DNA of 64,000 nt from Serripes groenlandicus (lineage: Eukaryota; Mollusca; Bivalvia; Cardiida; Cardiidae). Below the pieces are notes generated by a model. It had not been told where the DNA came from. It saw only the letters and a list, made by a program, of their open reading frames with translations, and did no database searches. Where the stretch lies: positions 64,780,927 through 64,844,926 of the forward strand of contig JASEVX010000003.1 in the NCBI GenBank assembly GCA_031761405.1, in the 5' to 3' direction. The translations under genes and the position numbers were made by a program. This document shows, in pieces, positions 43,702 through 53,334 of the stretch (position 1 is the stretch's first letter; the number at the start of each line of letters is the position of its first letter).

Positions 43702-43853
43702 AGAGAACTTGATAACGTTCTTTGTAGGAAACGCTTCCGTTTTTTTTCATATTTTCATAACAAAGAAGAAAAAGATAGTGAATGAAAAAGGATAATTCTT
43801 ATAATACAGTTTGAAATCCTGTTCAGTATTTAAGCAGAGTTAGCAAAAGATAA

Positions 43854-44084
43854 TTAACCCTTTCCCTCATATAGACGCTTTCTGACGCCTCTGCAGCAGA
43901 CGGCTTTTTGAACACATAGTGACAAAAGAAGAAAATTGCTCAAAACAAGCAATTTCTCCTTTTGCCACCATGTTTTCCACTTATAGTCATAGGTTATACA
44001 TTCAATTATAGAGATTTTCTATTTTTTGGCAAAATATGTTCAAAAACGTCTGCTGCAGAATTGTCGTATGAGGGAAAGGGTTAA
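43854..44084 (+). mobile_element. TTAA MITE M1, complete
   Basis: TTAACCCTTTCCCTCATATA to TATGAGGGAAAGGGTTAA, perfect 18-bp ends, with the centre GCTCAAAACAAGC. Length is 231 bp. Confidence 0.96.
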
Positions 44085-44089
44085 GAAAA

Positions 44090-44470
44090 GATGAATTTTC
44101 GGAAACTTTATAAGTCTAAAAAGGGGAATAATTTTGTCAAAAATAACAGTCACATTTATGGAACTTGTATGTGATATTGTCTTATGATACTAAACACAAA
44201 TATAAATTTTCAAAATAATATCTGTAACAGTTCTAGAGATATTGAAGGAAATGAGAAGTTTGGAATGTTTTAAGTCTAAAAAGGGGCATAACTCTAGGAA
44301 ATAGGTACGGAGTTACCTCCTTTTTGGGCGCACACAATATCATGTGCTGGTGATTATTTCTACCAAGTTTGGCATCAATATCTTATACGGTGTAGGAAGA
44401 GTAGGCCAGACAACATTTTTTAAGTCAAAAAAGGGGCATAACTCTAGGAAATAGGTATGCAGTTATACGG
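44090..44470. repeat. ~150-bp tandem repeat, two to three diverged units
   Basis: AAGTC(T/A)AAAAAGGGG begins units at about 44110, 44273 and 44424, followed in the last two by CATAACTCTAGGAAATAGGT. TTTTTGGGCGCACACAATAT and the following 80 bp recur at 52725-52830. Confidence 0.7.
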
Positions 44471-44690
44471 GCGATGTTTCCCGTCAATAGGTAATGTGTA
44501 TGAACTTTGCAAAATTTTGCTATACCGTCTTTCCTAAAATTGTGTCCAGAATGGATTTTTCGATGCAATCACGATTCTGCTACAGTGCTACGTTTTGATT
44601 GGATGAAAAGAAAATATCGAAACAAAAAAAACTTCTAGAGAAAATAATTAAATATGATATTACGTACTTGATAAAGGAAAGAGCACAAGT
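44471..44690. repeat. Dispersed repeat, copy 1 of 2
   Basis: GGCGATGTTTCCCGTCAATA and GGTAATGTGTATGAACTTT, then AATAATTAAATATGATATTA. It aligns with 51187-51390 over about 200 bp. No ends, target duplication or coding sequence are recognised. Confidence 0.8.
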
Positions 44691-44845
44691 AATTTTATGT
44701 GTGATAATTTCCGTTTAATAACACTCGTCGTCTATTTCTAAAACGAGTTCAAATATTACTTGTAAGGGTTTTTTTACCTTTGACCTTTGACTTTCCAGAA
44801 GTTATAAATCCAAATTCCTGTAATATGACGTCATTCTATTATTTG

Positions 44846-44978
44846 TGCAGAGGTAGAGTGTCGGCCTCTTGTATCAAAGGTCCGTGGTTCGAGACCCGTG
44901 ATGAGCGGGATTTTTTTCACACAAACGGCGTGAGTACGTGGTTAAGTCTCCAGGAAGCAGACATCGAGCGTGATTAAT
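44846..44978 (+). mobile_element. tRNA-derived SINE (group C)
   Basis: Head GTGCAGAGGTAGAGTGTCGG, box B GTGGTTCGAGACCC, body GGTTAAGTCTCCAGGAAGCA and GACATCGAGCGTGATTAATT. It matches 8620-8790. A stub of the same head lies at 51393-51420. Confidence 0.8.
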
Positions 44979-45014
44979 TGCTTTTTACCATAACTAGGTT
45001 ATCTACCCTTGATT

Positions 45015-45060
45015 ACTCTTCAATTGCGCATGCGCATTTATGTGAATTTTACTTCCGGGG
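45015..45060 (+). promoter_or_regulatory. Candidate promoter: NRF1-like palindrome and ETS-like site
   Basis: TGCGCATGCGCA (about 45023-45034) is a perfect palindrome matching the NRF1 recognition sequence. ACTTCCGGGG (about 45049) matches an ETS core. Such pairs are typical of housekeeping promoters. A possible start codon follows at 45197. No expression evidence is available here. Confidence 0.4.
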
Positions 45061-45196
45061 AATACTTTCGAATAGTCATTCAAGCGAAAAAGAACAACAT
45101 TGCTAACACTGTGGAGAATTTGATAAAACAAAGTTATACCCTTCCCGGTCCGTCTCTTTTCCCTACTGAGAGTGGATTGACAAAGGAATTTCCAAC

Positions 45197-45359
45197 ATGG
45201 GAATGTTCACTGATGATGATTTATTGGTTTGTTTATCATCAATATCGCGAAATTAACAGACGAGCAAAATGTATATTTACTGAATGATATATGTGGATGG
45301 TGTATGAGAGGCACGATTTATTGGTCTGGAATTAAATTAATAAGCACTACAAAAGAGTA
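45197..45359 (+). pseudogene. Possible broken first exon or pseudogene
   Basis: The ATG at 45197 reads MGMFTDDDLLVCLSSISRN and stops. In a neighbouring frame the sequence goes on AKLTDEQNVYLLNDICGWCM then RGTIYWSGI to a stop at about 45359. The two stretches would join with one added base. Either this is a decayed gene copy or the similarity to coding sequence is chance. I do not recognise the product. Confidence 0.25.
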
Positions 45360-45379
45360 TTAGTGGAAATGAAAATTAA

Positions 45380-46060
45380 ACTGGCAAATAGGAGAAGCTG
45401 CTCATTATGAACATTCTTTTCTTCTGCCACAATGTTTTCAAAAGTGATCTGCTGCTGATTTGTCAGCTGGGGGAAAAGGGGTTAGTTATAATTTCAAAAG
45501 CGTAGGCATGTCAGTGGCACATATTTAACGCGATACGTGTCTGTCCAAGTAAACCTGCGCGGCATGATTAGGCTGATCCGTGTCGACTCTTTACGCAGAG
45601 ACCACAATGTTTGTTTTCTCGCGAGACGGCTCATATGTTGAATGTATATTTTAACTCTTTCCCACCTACAGACGCATTTAACGAGATTTTAGCAATTTGT
45701 GTCTAGATGTTTTCAAAGTCGTCTGCTGCAAAATTGTTCAAACCCACATGCAGCTGATGACTTGGGAAATGTGTATGCCAAACTTTGGAAAGTCTTTTAA
45801 AAAAATGGTACAGTTTGTACTTTGTGACAAAATGAGGAATTGCTCTGAAGAGAATTTTATCCTTTTGCCACAATGTTTCTAAATATCTTCTGCGTGTGGC
45901 ATTTGTACATTTGACTTTTGCAGATTAAAGATATAATAAAGTTCAATTTTTATTTTCATATTTATGCCCTTTAACTCATTCCCACTTGCAGATGTATTTT
46001 GACACATCTGCAGCAGGCAGGATTTGAAAATATTGAGGCAAAAGGAGAATATACTTTTTA
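45380..46060. mobile_element. Cluster of decayed M1 fragments
   Basis: Pieces at 45380-45485 (GCCACAATGTTTTCAAAAGT ... GGGGGAAAAGG), 45651-45730 (TTAACTCTTTCCCACCTACA, GTCGTCTGCTGCA), 45820-45880 (GAGGAATTGCTC, CTTTTGCCACAATG) and 45970-46050 (TTAACTCATTCCCACTTGCA). None is complete, and together they suggest several old insertions. Confidence 0.65.
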
Positions 46061-46459
46061 CCCTTCCCACGTAATTACCTAATACAACTGTAGATCATCA
46101 ATAGCAATTTTTGTGAATATTAATGAGATCTTTATGACCTGCATATCTTTGAAGATATGACCCCTGCAGCGGTGCGAGCTTGTTAATTAGGCAATCAGTC
46201 ATGCAAGCGTGAAATCGATGTATACAAGCGGATTATACAATCGCCGACAGAGTAACACAGTATGAATTGAATAGTAAAATACAGTTAGTTAGAGATTTCA
46301 ATTAGCTTCCATAAACTATATTTTAAAGTACTGTACGATGTTAGTTGTTGAAAATATTGGTAAAAAAGTAATACGAGGGTATGAATTTTTAACATTTCCA
46401 GACTGCGTATACATACGATAATCACTGAGAAGGTGGGGTTGCTTATATATGCCTTATGA

Positions 46460-46710
46460 AGAATATGCAGCATTTGACTTTCGAAAACATTGTGACAAGC
46501 AGAGGACGTTCGAAAACATTGTGACAAGCAGAAGACGTTCGAAAACATTGTGACAAGCAGAGGACGTTCGAAAACATTGTGACAAAAGCAGAAATTTCTT
46601 ATGATGAGAAATTTTTGAATGAAGCAATGTTTTCAATTTCTTTCAATTATAAATCATTATTAGAGATATCAATTGATTTTGTCTACATGTTTTTAACGTC
46701 ATCTGCTGCA
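46460..46710 (+). mobile_element. M1 copy with an internal 29-bp tandem amplification
   Basis: TTCGAAAACATTGTGACAAG repeats at 46480, 46509, 46538 and 46567 (exact 29-bp units). The central hairpin (GAAATTTCTTATGATGAGAA) and right arm (GTCATCTGCTGCAG) follow. The amplified unit is the M1 stretch between subterminal motif and centre. 46071-46459 shows nothing recognisable. Confidence 0.85.
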
Positions 46711-47135
46711 GACTATAAAGCCACACGTAACTCTGACTGGATGCCTTAACCTTCTTCCCCCTGGTGACAATATTTCTAAACAGATCGGATGAATTTTGGT
46801 AAAAATGTCGCCCAATAAACATTAATTTTGTTTTAAAATGTTTTCACATCAAGACAGTACTTTTGGACAGGATTTTTGATGAGGCAGCAACCCAAGTTCC
46901 TCATAGCATTCAATTATATTAACACTTTTGAAAGCAGCCCCACCTAAGGAAATTATTTTGAAATATGTCCATTGGTGAGAGAAGTTGTTACTAGGAAATT
47001 GTGAAAACTTGTTGAAATCGACTTTAAGTTTAAACATAAATCCATCAATCATTTAGCCACAATGTTTTAAATTAAACTTTAAAAAATAAGTAAAGTTGTA
47101 TTTCTAGTCAATTCATTGTTGTTTTCGCCGTTACA
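46711..47135. other. No recognised feature
   Basis: A spacer before the inverted satellite structure; nothing supported. Confidence 0.45.
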
Positions 47136-47964
47136 GCGAAAGTCTATACGAATTTGTCATTTTTGTCTATACAGATTTGAACTGCCGTAAACCGTCGCAA
47201 AGAACGATTTTCAGCATCCTCTGTAGCCCCTGAATTCCAAAACAGCTAAATTAAGCATAATCATCTTTACGCGTCTGTATACAAATTTGAATTTGATTTT
47301 ACCGTACAGATTTTCTAAATTCTGCCAAATATAAGTTGAAAACGGTCTATATAGATCTTACGGGACACTAGTTACTCGAGAGATAGTTAGTGCGTGTCTA
47401 CACAGATTTATATCTTACTTCGGGTAGTCTCTTGATCTATACTATTAGTGTCTATACAGATTTGATTTTGATTTATTTTCTACCGGTTCCATTTCGACAG
47501 TGTTTCTATACAGATTTAAACCCTCAAATCGGGTATCCTCTTGTTCTATAGTATTAGTTGAAAACTGTCTATACATATCTTACGGGACTTAGTTATTCGC
47601 GAGTTATGCGTGTCTATACAGATTTAGATCTCTTACCAGTTCGATAGTGTGTCTATATAGATTTAGATCACACCTCGAGTAGTCTCTTGGTCTATAAGAA
47701 AAGTGTCTATACATATTTGAAATTGATATTTTCCTATCAGTTCGACAGTGTGTCTATACAGATTTAGATCACACCTCGGGTATCCTCTTGGTCTTTAATA
47801 TTAGTTAAAAACGGTCTATACAGATCTTAATTAAGGGACACTAGTTACTCGCTAGTTATAAATGTGTGTCTATACAGATTTAGATATCACCTCGGGTGGC
47901 CTCTCGATCTATAATATTAGTTGAAAATGATAGTTTTACAGGTTCAACTGTGTGTGTCTATACA

Positions 47965-48115
47965 TAATTGATTTGTTCTGTCTGTCTGTCTGTCTCTATC
48001 TCATTCTCTGTCTCTCTCTCTGTGTTGTGTCTCTCTGTCTGTCTGTATGTCTGTCTGTCTGTGTCTCTGTTTGTCTCTCTAGCTAGCTCTGTCTGTCTTT
48101 CTATCTGTCTCTTTC

Positions 48116-48182
<67 letters not shown>

Positions 48183-48491
48183 TTCTCTGTATGTATGTAT
48201 GTCTTTCTCTTTCTCTGTATGTATGTATGTATGTATGTCTCTCTCTCTCTTTCTCTGTCTGTCTGTCTGTCTGTCTGTATGTATGTCTGTCTGTATGTCT
48301 CTCTCTCTGTCTGTCTGTCTGTCTCTGTGTGTTTGTCTGTCTGTATGTCTCTCTCTCTCTGTCTGTCTCTCCGTGTCTCTCTATCTATGTCTGTCTGTCT
48401 GTCTCTGTCTCTGTCTGTCTCTCTCTCTCTCTCTTTATCTCTGTCGCTCTCTGTCTCTTTATCTCTGTATGTCTCTCTGTTTCTCTCTATA

Positions 48492-48550
<59 letters not shown>

Positions 48551-48555
48551 ATAGA
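47965..48555. repeat. (TCTG)n / (TC)n microsatellite, about 590 bp
   Basis: Long runs of TCTG are interrupted by TC and TATG variants. Long open frames on both strands (up to 199 codons) are pure Cys-Leu-Ser or Arg-Gln-Thr repeats from the 4-bp period and are not genes. Confidence 0.98.
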
Positions 48556-48660
48556 CACACATTTTAAAATGACTAGCGAGTAACTAGGGTCCATATAGAT
48601 GTATATAGACAGCTTTCAACAAATATTAAAGACTGACGTGAAGTCGAACCTTTAGTAAAT
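48551..48660 (+). repeat. Satellite flank, copy 1
   Basis: TTTTAAAATGACTAGCGAGT then AACTAGGG, CAGCTTTCAACAAATATTAA, GAAGTCGAACCTTTAGTAAA. The same ~110-bp stretch recurs in the same orientation at 50670-50780, so direct repeats bracket the array. Confidence 0.88.
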
Positions 48661-50640
48661 TGACACATTCAAATCTGTATAGACACACTGTCGAACCTAT
48701 GGAAAAATCAAATTCAAATCTGTATAGACACACTGTCGAACCTATGGAAAAATCAAATTCAAATCTGTATAGACACACTGTCGAACCTATGGAAAAATCA
48801 AATTCAAATCTGTAAATACACACTGTCGAACTTATGGAAAAATCAATTTCAAATCTGTATAGAAACACTGTTGAACCCATTGAAAAATCACATTCAAATC
48901 TGTATAGACACACTGTCGAACCTATGGAAATATCTAATTAAAATCTGTATAGACACACTGTCGAACCTTTGGAAAAATCACATTCAAATCTGTATAGACA
49001 CACTGTCAAACCTATGGAAAAATCAAATTCAAATCTGTATAGAAACACTGTTGAACCTATGGAAAAATCAAATTCAAATCTGTATAGACACACTGTCGAA
49101 CTTATGGAAAAATCAATTTCAAATCTGTATAGAAACACTGTTGAACCCATTGAAAAATCACATTCAAATCTGTATAGACACACTGTCGAACCTATGGAAA
49201 AATCTAATTAAAATCTGTATAGACACACTGTCGAACCTTTGGAAAAATCACATTCAAATCTGTATAGACACACTGTCAAACCTATGGAAAAATCAAATTC
49301 AAATCTGTATAGAAACACTGTTGAACCTATGGAAAAATCACATTCAAATCTGTATAGACACACTGTCGAACCTATGGAAAAATCACATTCAAATCTGTAT
49401 AGACACACTGTCGAACTTATGGAAAAATCAATTTCAAATCTGTATAGAAACACTGTTGAACCCATTGAAAAATCACATTCAAATCTGTATAGACACACTG
49501 TCGAACCTATGGAAAAATCTAATTAAAATCTGTATAGACACACTGTCGAACCTTTGGAAAAATCACATTCAAATCTGTATAGACACACTGTCAAACCTAT
49601 GGAAAAATCAAATTCAAATCTGTATAGAAACACTGTTGAACCTATGGAAAAATCACATTCAAATCTGTATAGACACACTGTCGAACCTATGGAAAAATCA
49701 CATTCAAATCTGTATAGACACACTGTCGAACTTATGGAAAAATCTAATTCAAATCTGTATAGACACACTGTTGAATCCATTGAAAAATCATTCAAATATG
49801 TATAGACACACCGTCGAACCTGTGGAAAAATCAAATTCAAATATGTATAGACACACTGTCGAACCTATGGAAAAAATAAAATTCAAATCTGTATAGACAC
49901 ACTGTTGAACCTATGGAAAAATCACATTCAAATCTGTATAGACACACTGTCGAACCTATGGAAAAATCACATTCAAATCTGTATAGACACACTGTCGAAC
50001 TTATGGAAAAACCTAATTCAAATCTGTATAGACACACTGTTGAATCCATTGAAAAATCACATTCAAATATGTATAGACACACCGTCGAACCTGTGGAAAA
50101 ATCAAATTCAAATATGTATAGACACACTGTCGAACCTATGGAAAAAATAAAATTCAAATCTGTATAGACACACTGTCGAACCTATGGAAAAATCTAATTC
50201 AAATCTGTATAGACACACTGTCGAACCTATGGAAAAATCACATTCAAATCTGTATAGACACACTGTCGAACCTATGGAAAAATCTAATTCAAATATGTAT
50301 AGACACACTGTTGAACCTTTGGAAAAATCACATTCAAATCTGTATAGACACACTGTCGAACCTATGGAAAAATTAAATTAATATGTGTATAGACACACTG
50401 TTGAACCCATTGAAAAATCAATTTCAAATCTGTATAGACACACTGTCGAACCTATGGAAAAATCCAATTCAAATCTGTATAGACACACTGCCGAACCTAT
50501 TGAAAAAAAAATCAATTTCAAATCTGTATAGACACACTGTCGAACCTATGGAAAAATCCAATTCAAATCTGTATAGACACACTGCCGAACCTATTGAAAA
50601 ATCAATTTCAAATCTGTATAGACACACTGTCGTAGGCCTG
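48660..50640 (+). repeat. 45-bp satellite, about 44 copies
   Basis: The unit has AAATCTGTATAGACACACTG, then TCGAACCTATGGAAAAATCA and AATTC. Spacing is 45 bp (TGTATAGAC at 48721 and 48766). Variants recur at 270 and 315 bp (AATCTAATTAAAATC near 48930, 49203, 49518), so six or seven monomers form a higher-order block. Because 45 is a multiple of three, several frames stay open, giving 15-residue repeats such as SNLYRHTVEPMEKSN. No start context, composition or splice evidence supports a protein. Confidence 0.96.
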
Positions 50641-50669
50641 CCTTCCTATTGAAACAAATTATGTATATA

Positions 50670-50780
50670 CACGCATTTTAAAATGACTAGCGAGTAACTA
50701 GTTCTATATAGACAGCTTTCAACAAATATTAAAGACTGACATGAAGTCGAACCTTTAGTAAATTGACACATTCAAATCTG
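50670..50780 (+). repeat. Satellite flank, copy 2
   Basis: This is a direct repeat of 48551-48660 (GACTAGCGAGTAACTAG, CAGCTTTCAACAAATATTAA, GAAGTCGAACCTTTAGTAAA). A few diverged units follow (50780-50890) before the inverted end. Confidence 0.88.
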
Positions 50781-51115
50781 TATAGACTCTCGGTCGAACC
50801 AGTAGAAAAATCAAATTCAAATCTGTATAGACACACTGCCGAAACTGTAGTAATATGAAATTAAAATATGTATAAACACATAGTAAAGGCATGAACACAG
50901 CATGTTTAAATAACAACACTAATTTAATGGAGACAAAATAATGTTAACGACAATAAACTGCTTTTACGACATTCAAATTAGTATAGACTTTCGCCGCAGA
51001 TTTCAACCAAATCTGTATAGACTTTCGCCGCTTCCTGTTTTCGCGCGCCTCGCTGATTGCTTTGTCTATGTCCGCAATTTTGTCAAAGGGTAGTCCCCGG
51101 AAGGAGAATATTGAG

Positions 51116-51147
51116 TAACGTCCCTTGGCAATCAAGGGACGTTACCT
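51116..51147. repeat. Short perfect hairpin
   Basis: GTAACGTCCCTTG and CAAGGGACGTTAC are perfect 13-bp arms around a 5-base loop. It could be a tiny foldback element. No function is shown. Confidence 0.8.
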
Positions 51148-51186
51148 AGTTATCGTAAAGAGCAATAGGGGTAAACAAATCGACGG

Positions 51187-51390
51187 CGAAGCCGGCGATG
51201 TTTCCCGTCAATAGGTAATGTGTATGAACTTTACCGTCTTCCCAAAAATTGTGTCCAGAGTTGATTTTTCGATGCAGTTACGATTCTGCTACGTTTTGAT
51301 TGAATGAAAAGAAAATATCTAAACAAAAAAAAATTCTAGAGGAAATAATTAAATATGATAATACGTACTCGATAAAGGAACGAGCTATTA
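51187..51390. repeat. Dispersed repeat, copy 2 of 2
   Basis: This aligns with 44471-44690 (GGCGATGTTTCCCGTCAATA, CGATTCTGCTACGTTTTGAT, AATAATTAAATATGATAATA), with small deletions. The head of a group C SINE follows at 51393, as group C also follows the other copy. Confidence 0.8.
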
Positions 51391-51419
51391 GTGGTGCAGA
51401 GGTAGAGCGTCGCCTCCAT

Positions 51420-52281
51420 TATTGGAATGTTTTTCCCTTTTAAGCAAACCATGGCCACATACATCAGATTTTGCTTTTTTATTTGGTATTTTATCATAGG
51501 CGCAGCCATTGTTGTATATGATTGTACTTGTTTCAATTTCCTTGATGTTTGGAATAATGTTCTTCAGAAGTTCCGACTCTCCATTTTGTAAGGATGATGT
51601 GATTAAATTATGAATAGGAGACAGTGCTAAAAGCTGTGATTAAAAAATCACACAATTCCAATAAGGGAAAACATATTTTAAAGGACCAACAAAAGCATAA
51701 ATATGCTTATAAGTTTTAAAACTTATCTGGTCTCTAACTCTACATGAACTACATGAACATGAAATATAACACCATAATATTATTTTTATTTGTTTAATGT
51801 CGTTTAGAGTTTATTCACTTAATATTCAGACAAGGATGTTCGATTATTCGTTATGAAATATTTACGTGTGAATCAAGTAGGTCCTACATGACAACCGATG
51901 AGTTCGTATTTTATAGTTTATTTTTTGTTTTACACTTGTGCGCATTTATAGCCAGGAGAGTTGCAAAAATAAAAACATGTATGATAAATTGATAATACTT
52001 TTATAGGAATTGAACTTTAATAGTTCTGATTCGAAGTTCGTTGAAATTCTAAATTTTAAGTTTTCGCGAAATACACTCGACCATAGTTAGCGAACGAACT
52101 CAGCCATTATCACGCGCACTTGATATCAACTTGATTGACACAACATTTGACACCGAAGCTTCATGACGGAAATAATAACGGATGAACTGGAAAGAAAATA
52201 TCGCAAAATACCGGTACGTGTCTTTTGTATCGCGGTACGTATTGGTTGACAACCGGTATCGGTATATTGTGACAGCCCTAT
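51420..52281. other. No gene recognised; possible DNA-transposon end
   Basis: AT-rich sequence. The last ~130 bp (TACCGGTACGTGTC ... GGTATATTGTGACAGCCCTA) resemble a hAT-type terminus ending TGACAGCCCTA, but I see no matching left end. It may be truncated. Confidence 0.35.
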
Positions 52282-52710
52282 GCAGTTCCTTATACGGATC
52301 GACTAAAACACCTGGGAATCCCGTCACTAGAATATAGAAGACTAAGAGCTGACATGTTACAAGTCTTCAAAATTCTCTTCAAATATGATCAAACTTCAAA
52401 AAAGGACTTCCTTACCCTATCAAAATATACCAGAACAAGAGGAAACAGCCTGAAACTATTCAAAAAGTCATCAAATACAGCCCTAAGGAAAAATGCTTTC
52501 AGCATCAGGATAGTGGATCATTGGAACTCGCTCCCAGACACAGTCGTACTATCACCAAGTATTAATACCTTTAAAAATAGTTTAAATAAACACTGGATCA
52601 ACCACCCTGCAAAATTTAACCCACGCTGCCACTTATCAACATATAATGTATTATACATAAGAGATGGACCTTTAGAAGCCGTAGGCTTTCCACCGGTCTC
52701 GGAACCGTAA
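52282..52710 (+). pseudogene. Non-LTR retrotransposon reverse transcriptase, C-terminal fragment
   Basis: An open frame from 52282 to the stop at 52710 reads YTDRLKHLGIPSLEYRRLRA, then DMLQVFKILFKYDQ, then RTRGNSLKLFKKSSN, VDHWNSLPDTVVLSPSI and NTFKNSLNKHW. The RRLRGDM..VFKI, RTRG.S.KLFK, WNSLP and S.N.FK..LDKHW blocks are standard in the tail of CR1/Jockey-type LINE reverse transcriptases. The catalytic core, endonuclease and first ORF are missing, as in typical 5'-truncated LINE copies. A start codon is not expected. Some bivalve LINEs carry tandem repeats behind the stop, so the repeat at 52725 may be its 3' tail. Confidence 0.93.
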
Positions 52711-52724
52711 GTAACCGTAAGTTA

Positions 52725-52850
52725 CCTCCTTTTTGGGCGCACACAATATTATGTGCTGGTGATTATTTCTACCAAGTTTGGCATCAATATCTTAAACGGT
52801 GTAGGAGGAGTAGGCCGGACAAAAAACGGACGGACAGACAGACGGACGGA
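52725..52850. repeat. Tandem-repeat element end with (GACG)n tail
   Basis: TTACCTCCTTTTTGGGCGCA to TTGGCATCAATATCTTAAAC is the same as 44310-44400, then GGACGGACAGACAGACGGAC. Confidence 0.75.
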
Positions 52851-52918
52851 CGTACGCATGAAGTGTATTTGTGGGTTTATTTCTTTTGTTTAAAACTTGT
52901 GGGTTGCAACCAATAAGT

Positions 52919-52965
52919 ATGCTATTCATTCCGTAATTATTCCCCTTTTACGGAATGAATAGCAT
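52919..52965. repeat. 18-bp-arm perfect hairpin
   Basis: ATGCTATTCATTCCGTAA and TTACGGAATGAATAGCAT pair perfectly around an 11-base loop. The bases 52966-53334 show only a short fragment (GGATGGACAGATGGGCGGAC) of repeat type. Confidence 0.88.
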
Positions 52966-53334
52966 TAATATGCAAATAAGATACTCGTTATAAAACAAAA
53001 CAAAAAAAATATTTATCTAAGTGTGGTGGGTGGGCTTTAGGAAAAAGGAAACCCCACAAGTACTCTCTCACCAGGATGGACAGATGGGCGGACAACGCCT
53101 CGCCAAAATGCGTATAAAAACCCAATGATTGGCATTAATTCAGTCACAGATGATAATTGCTTTATCAAGCTTAAGTAATTATTATATGGTTGCTTAATAT
53201 CTTAGAGGGATGTTACTTGTATAAGCAAACCCTCTATAGAGAAGTTTACGTTTACCTTTATTACTAGCGATTAACTCCATTTTGAATTATGAAACCAAAA
53301 GGCACTTGGTTACATTATTGTAACAGTTTGAGCA

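Larger units (their letters stand above)
47136..51028. repeat. ~3.9 kb inverted structure around a microsatellite
   Basis: GCGAAAGTCTATAC starts at 47136, and its reverse complement GTATAGACTTTCGC is at 50981 and 51015. Left of the centre the repeated word is GTCTATACAGATTT; right of the centre it is AAATCTGTATAGAC. The left arm (47136-47965) is a diverged array with longer units (TAGTTGAAAACGGTCTATA, CGGGACACTAGTTACTCG). The right arm is a tight 45-bp satellite. The (TCTG)n tract is near the axis. Confidence 0.8.

Noticed and set aside
47968..48567. Open frame of 199 codons (and shorter ones on both strands) in the TCTG tract
   Set aside because: The product is a monotonous Cys-Leu-Ser-Val repeat forced by a 4-bp microsatellite; no gene signals.
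48871..49896. 341-codon open frame with 15-residue repeats
   Set aside because: It comes from a 45-bp satellite whose period is a multiple of three; several frames are open at once, including the complement.
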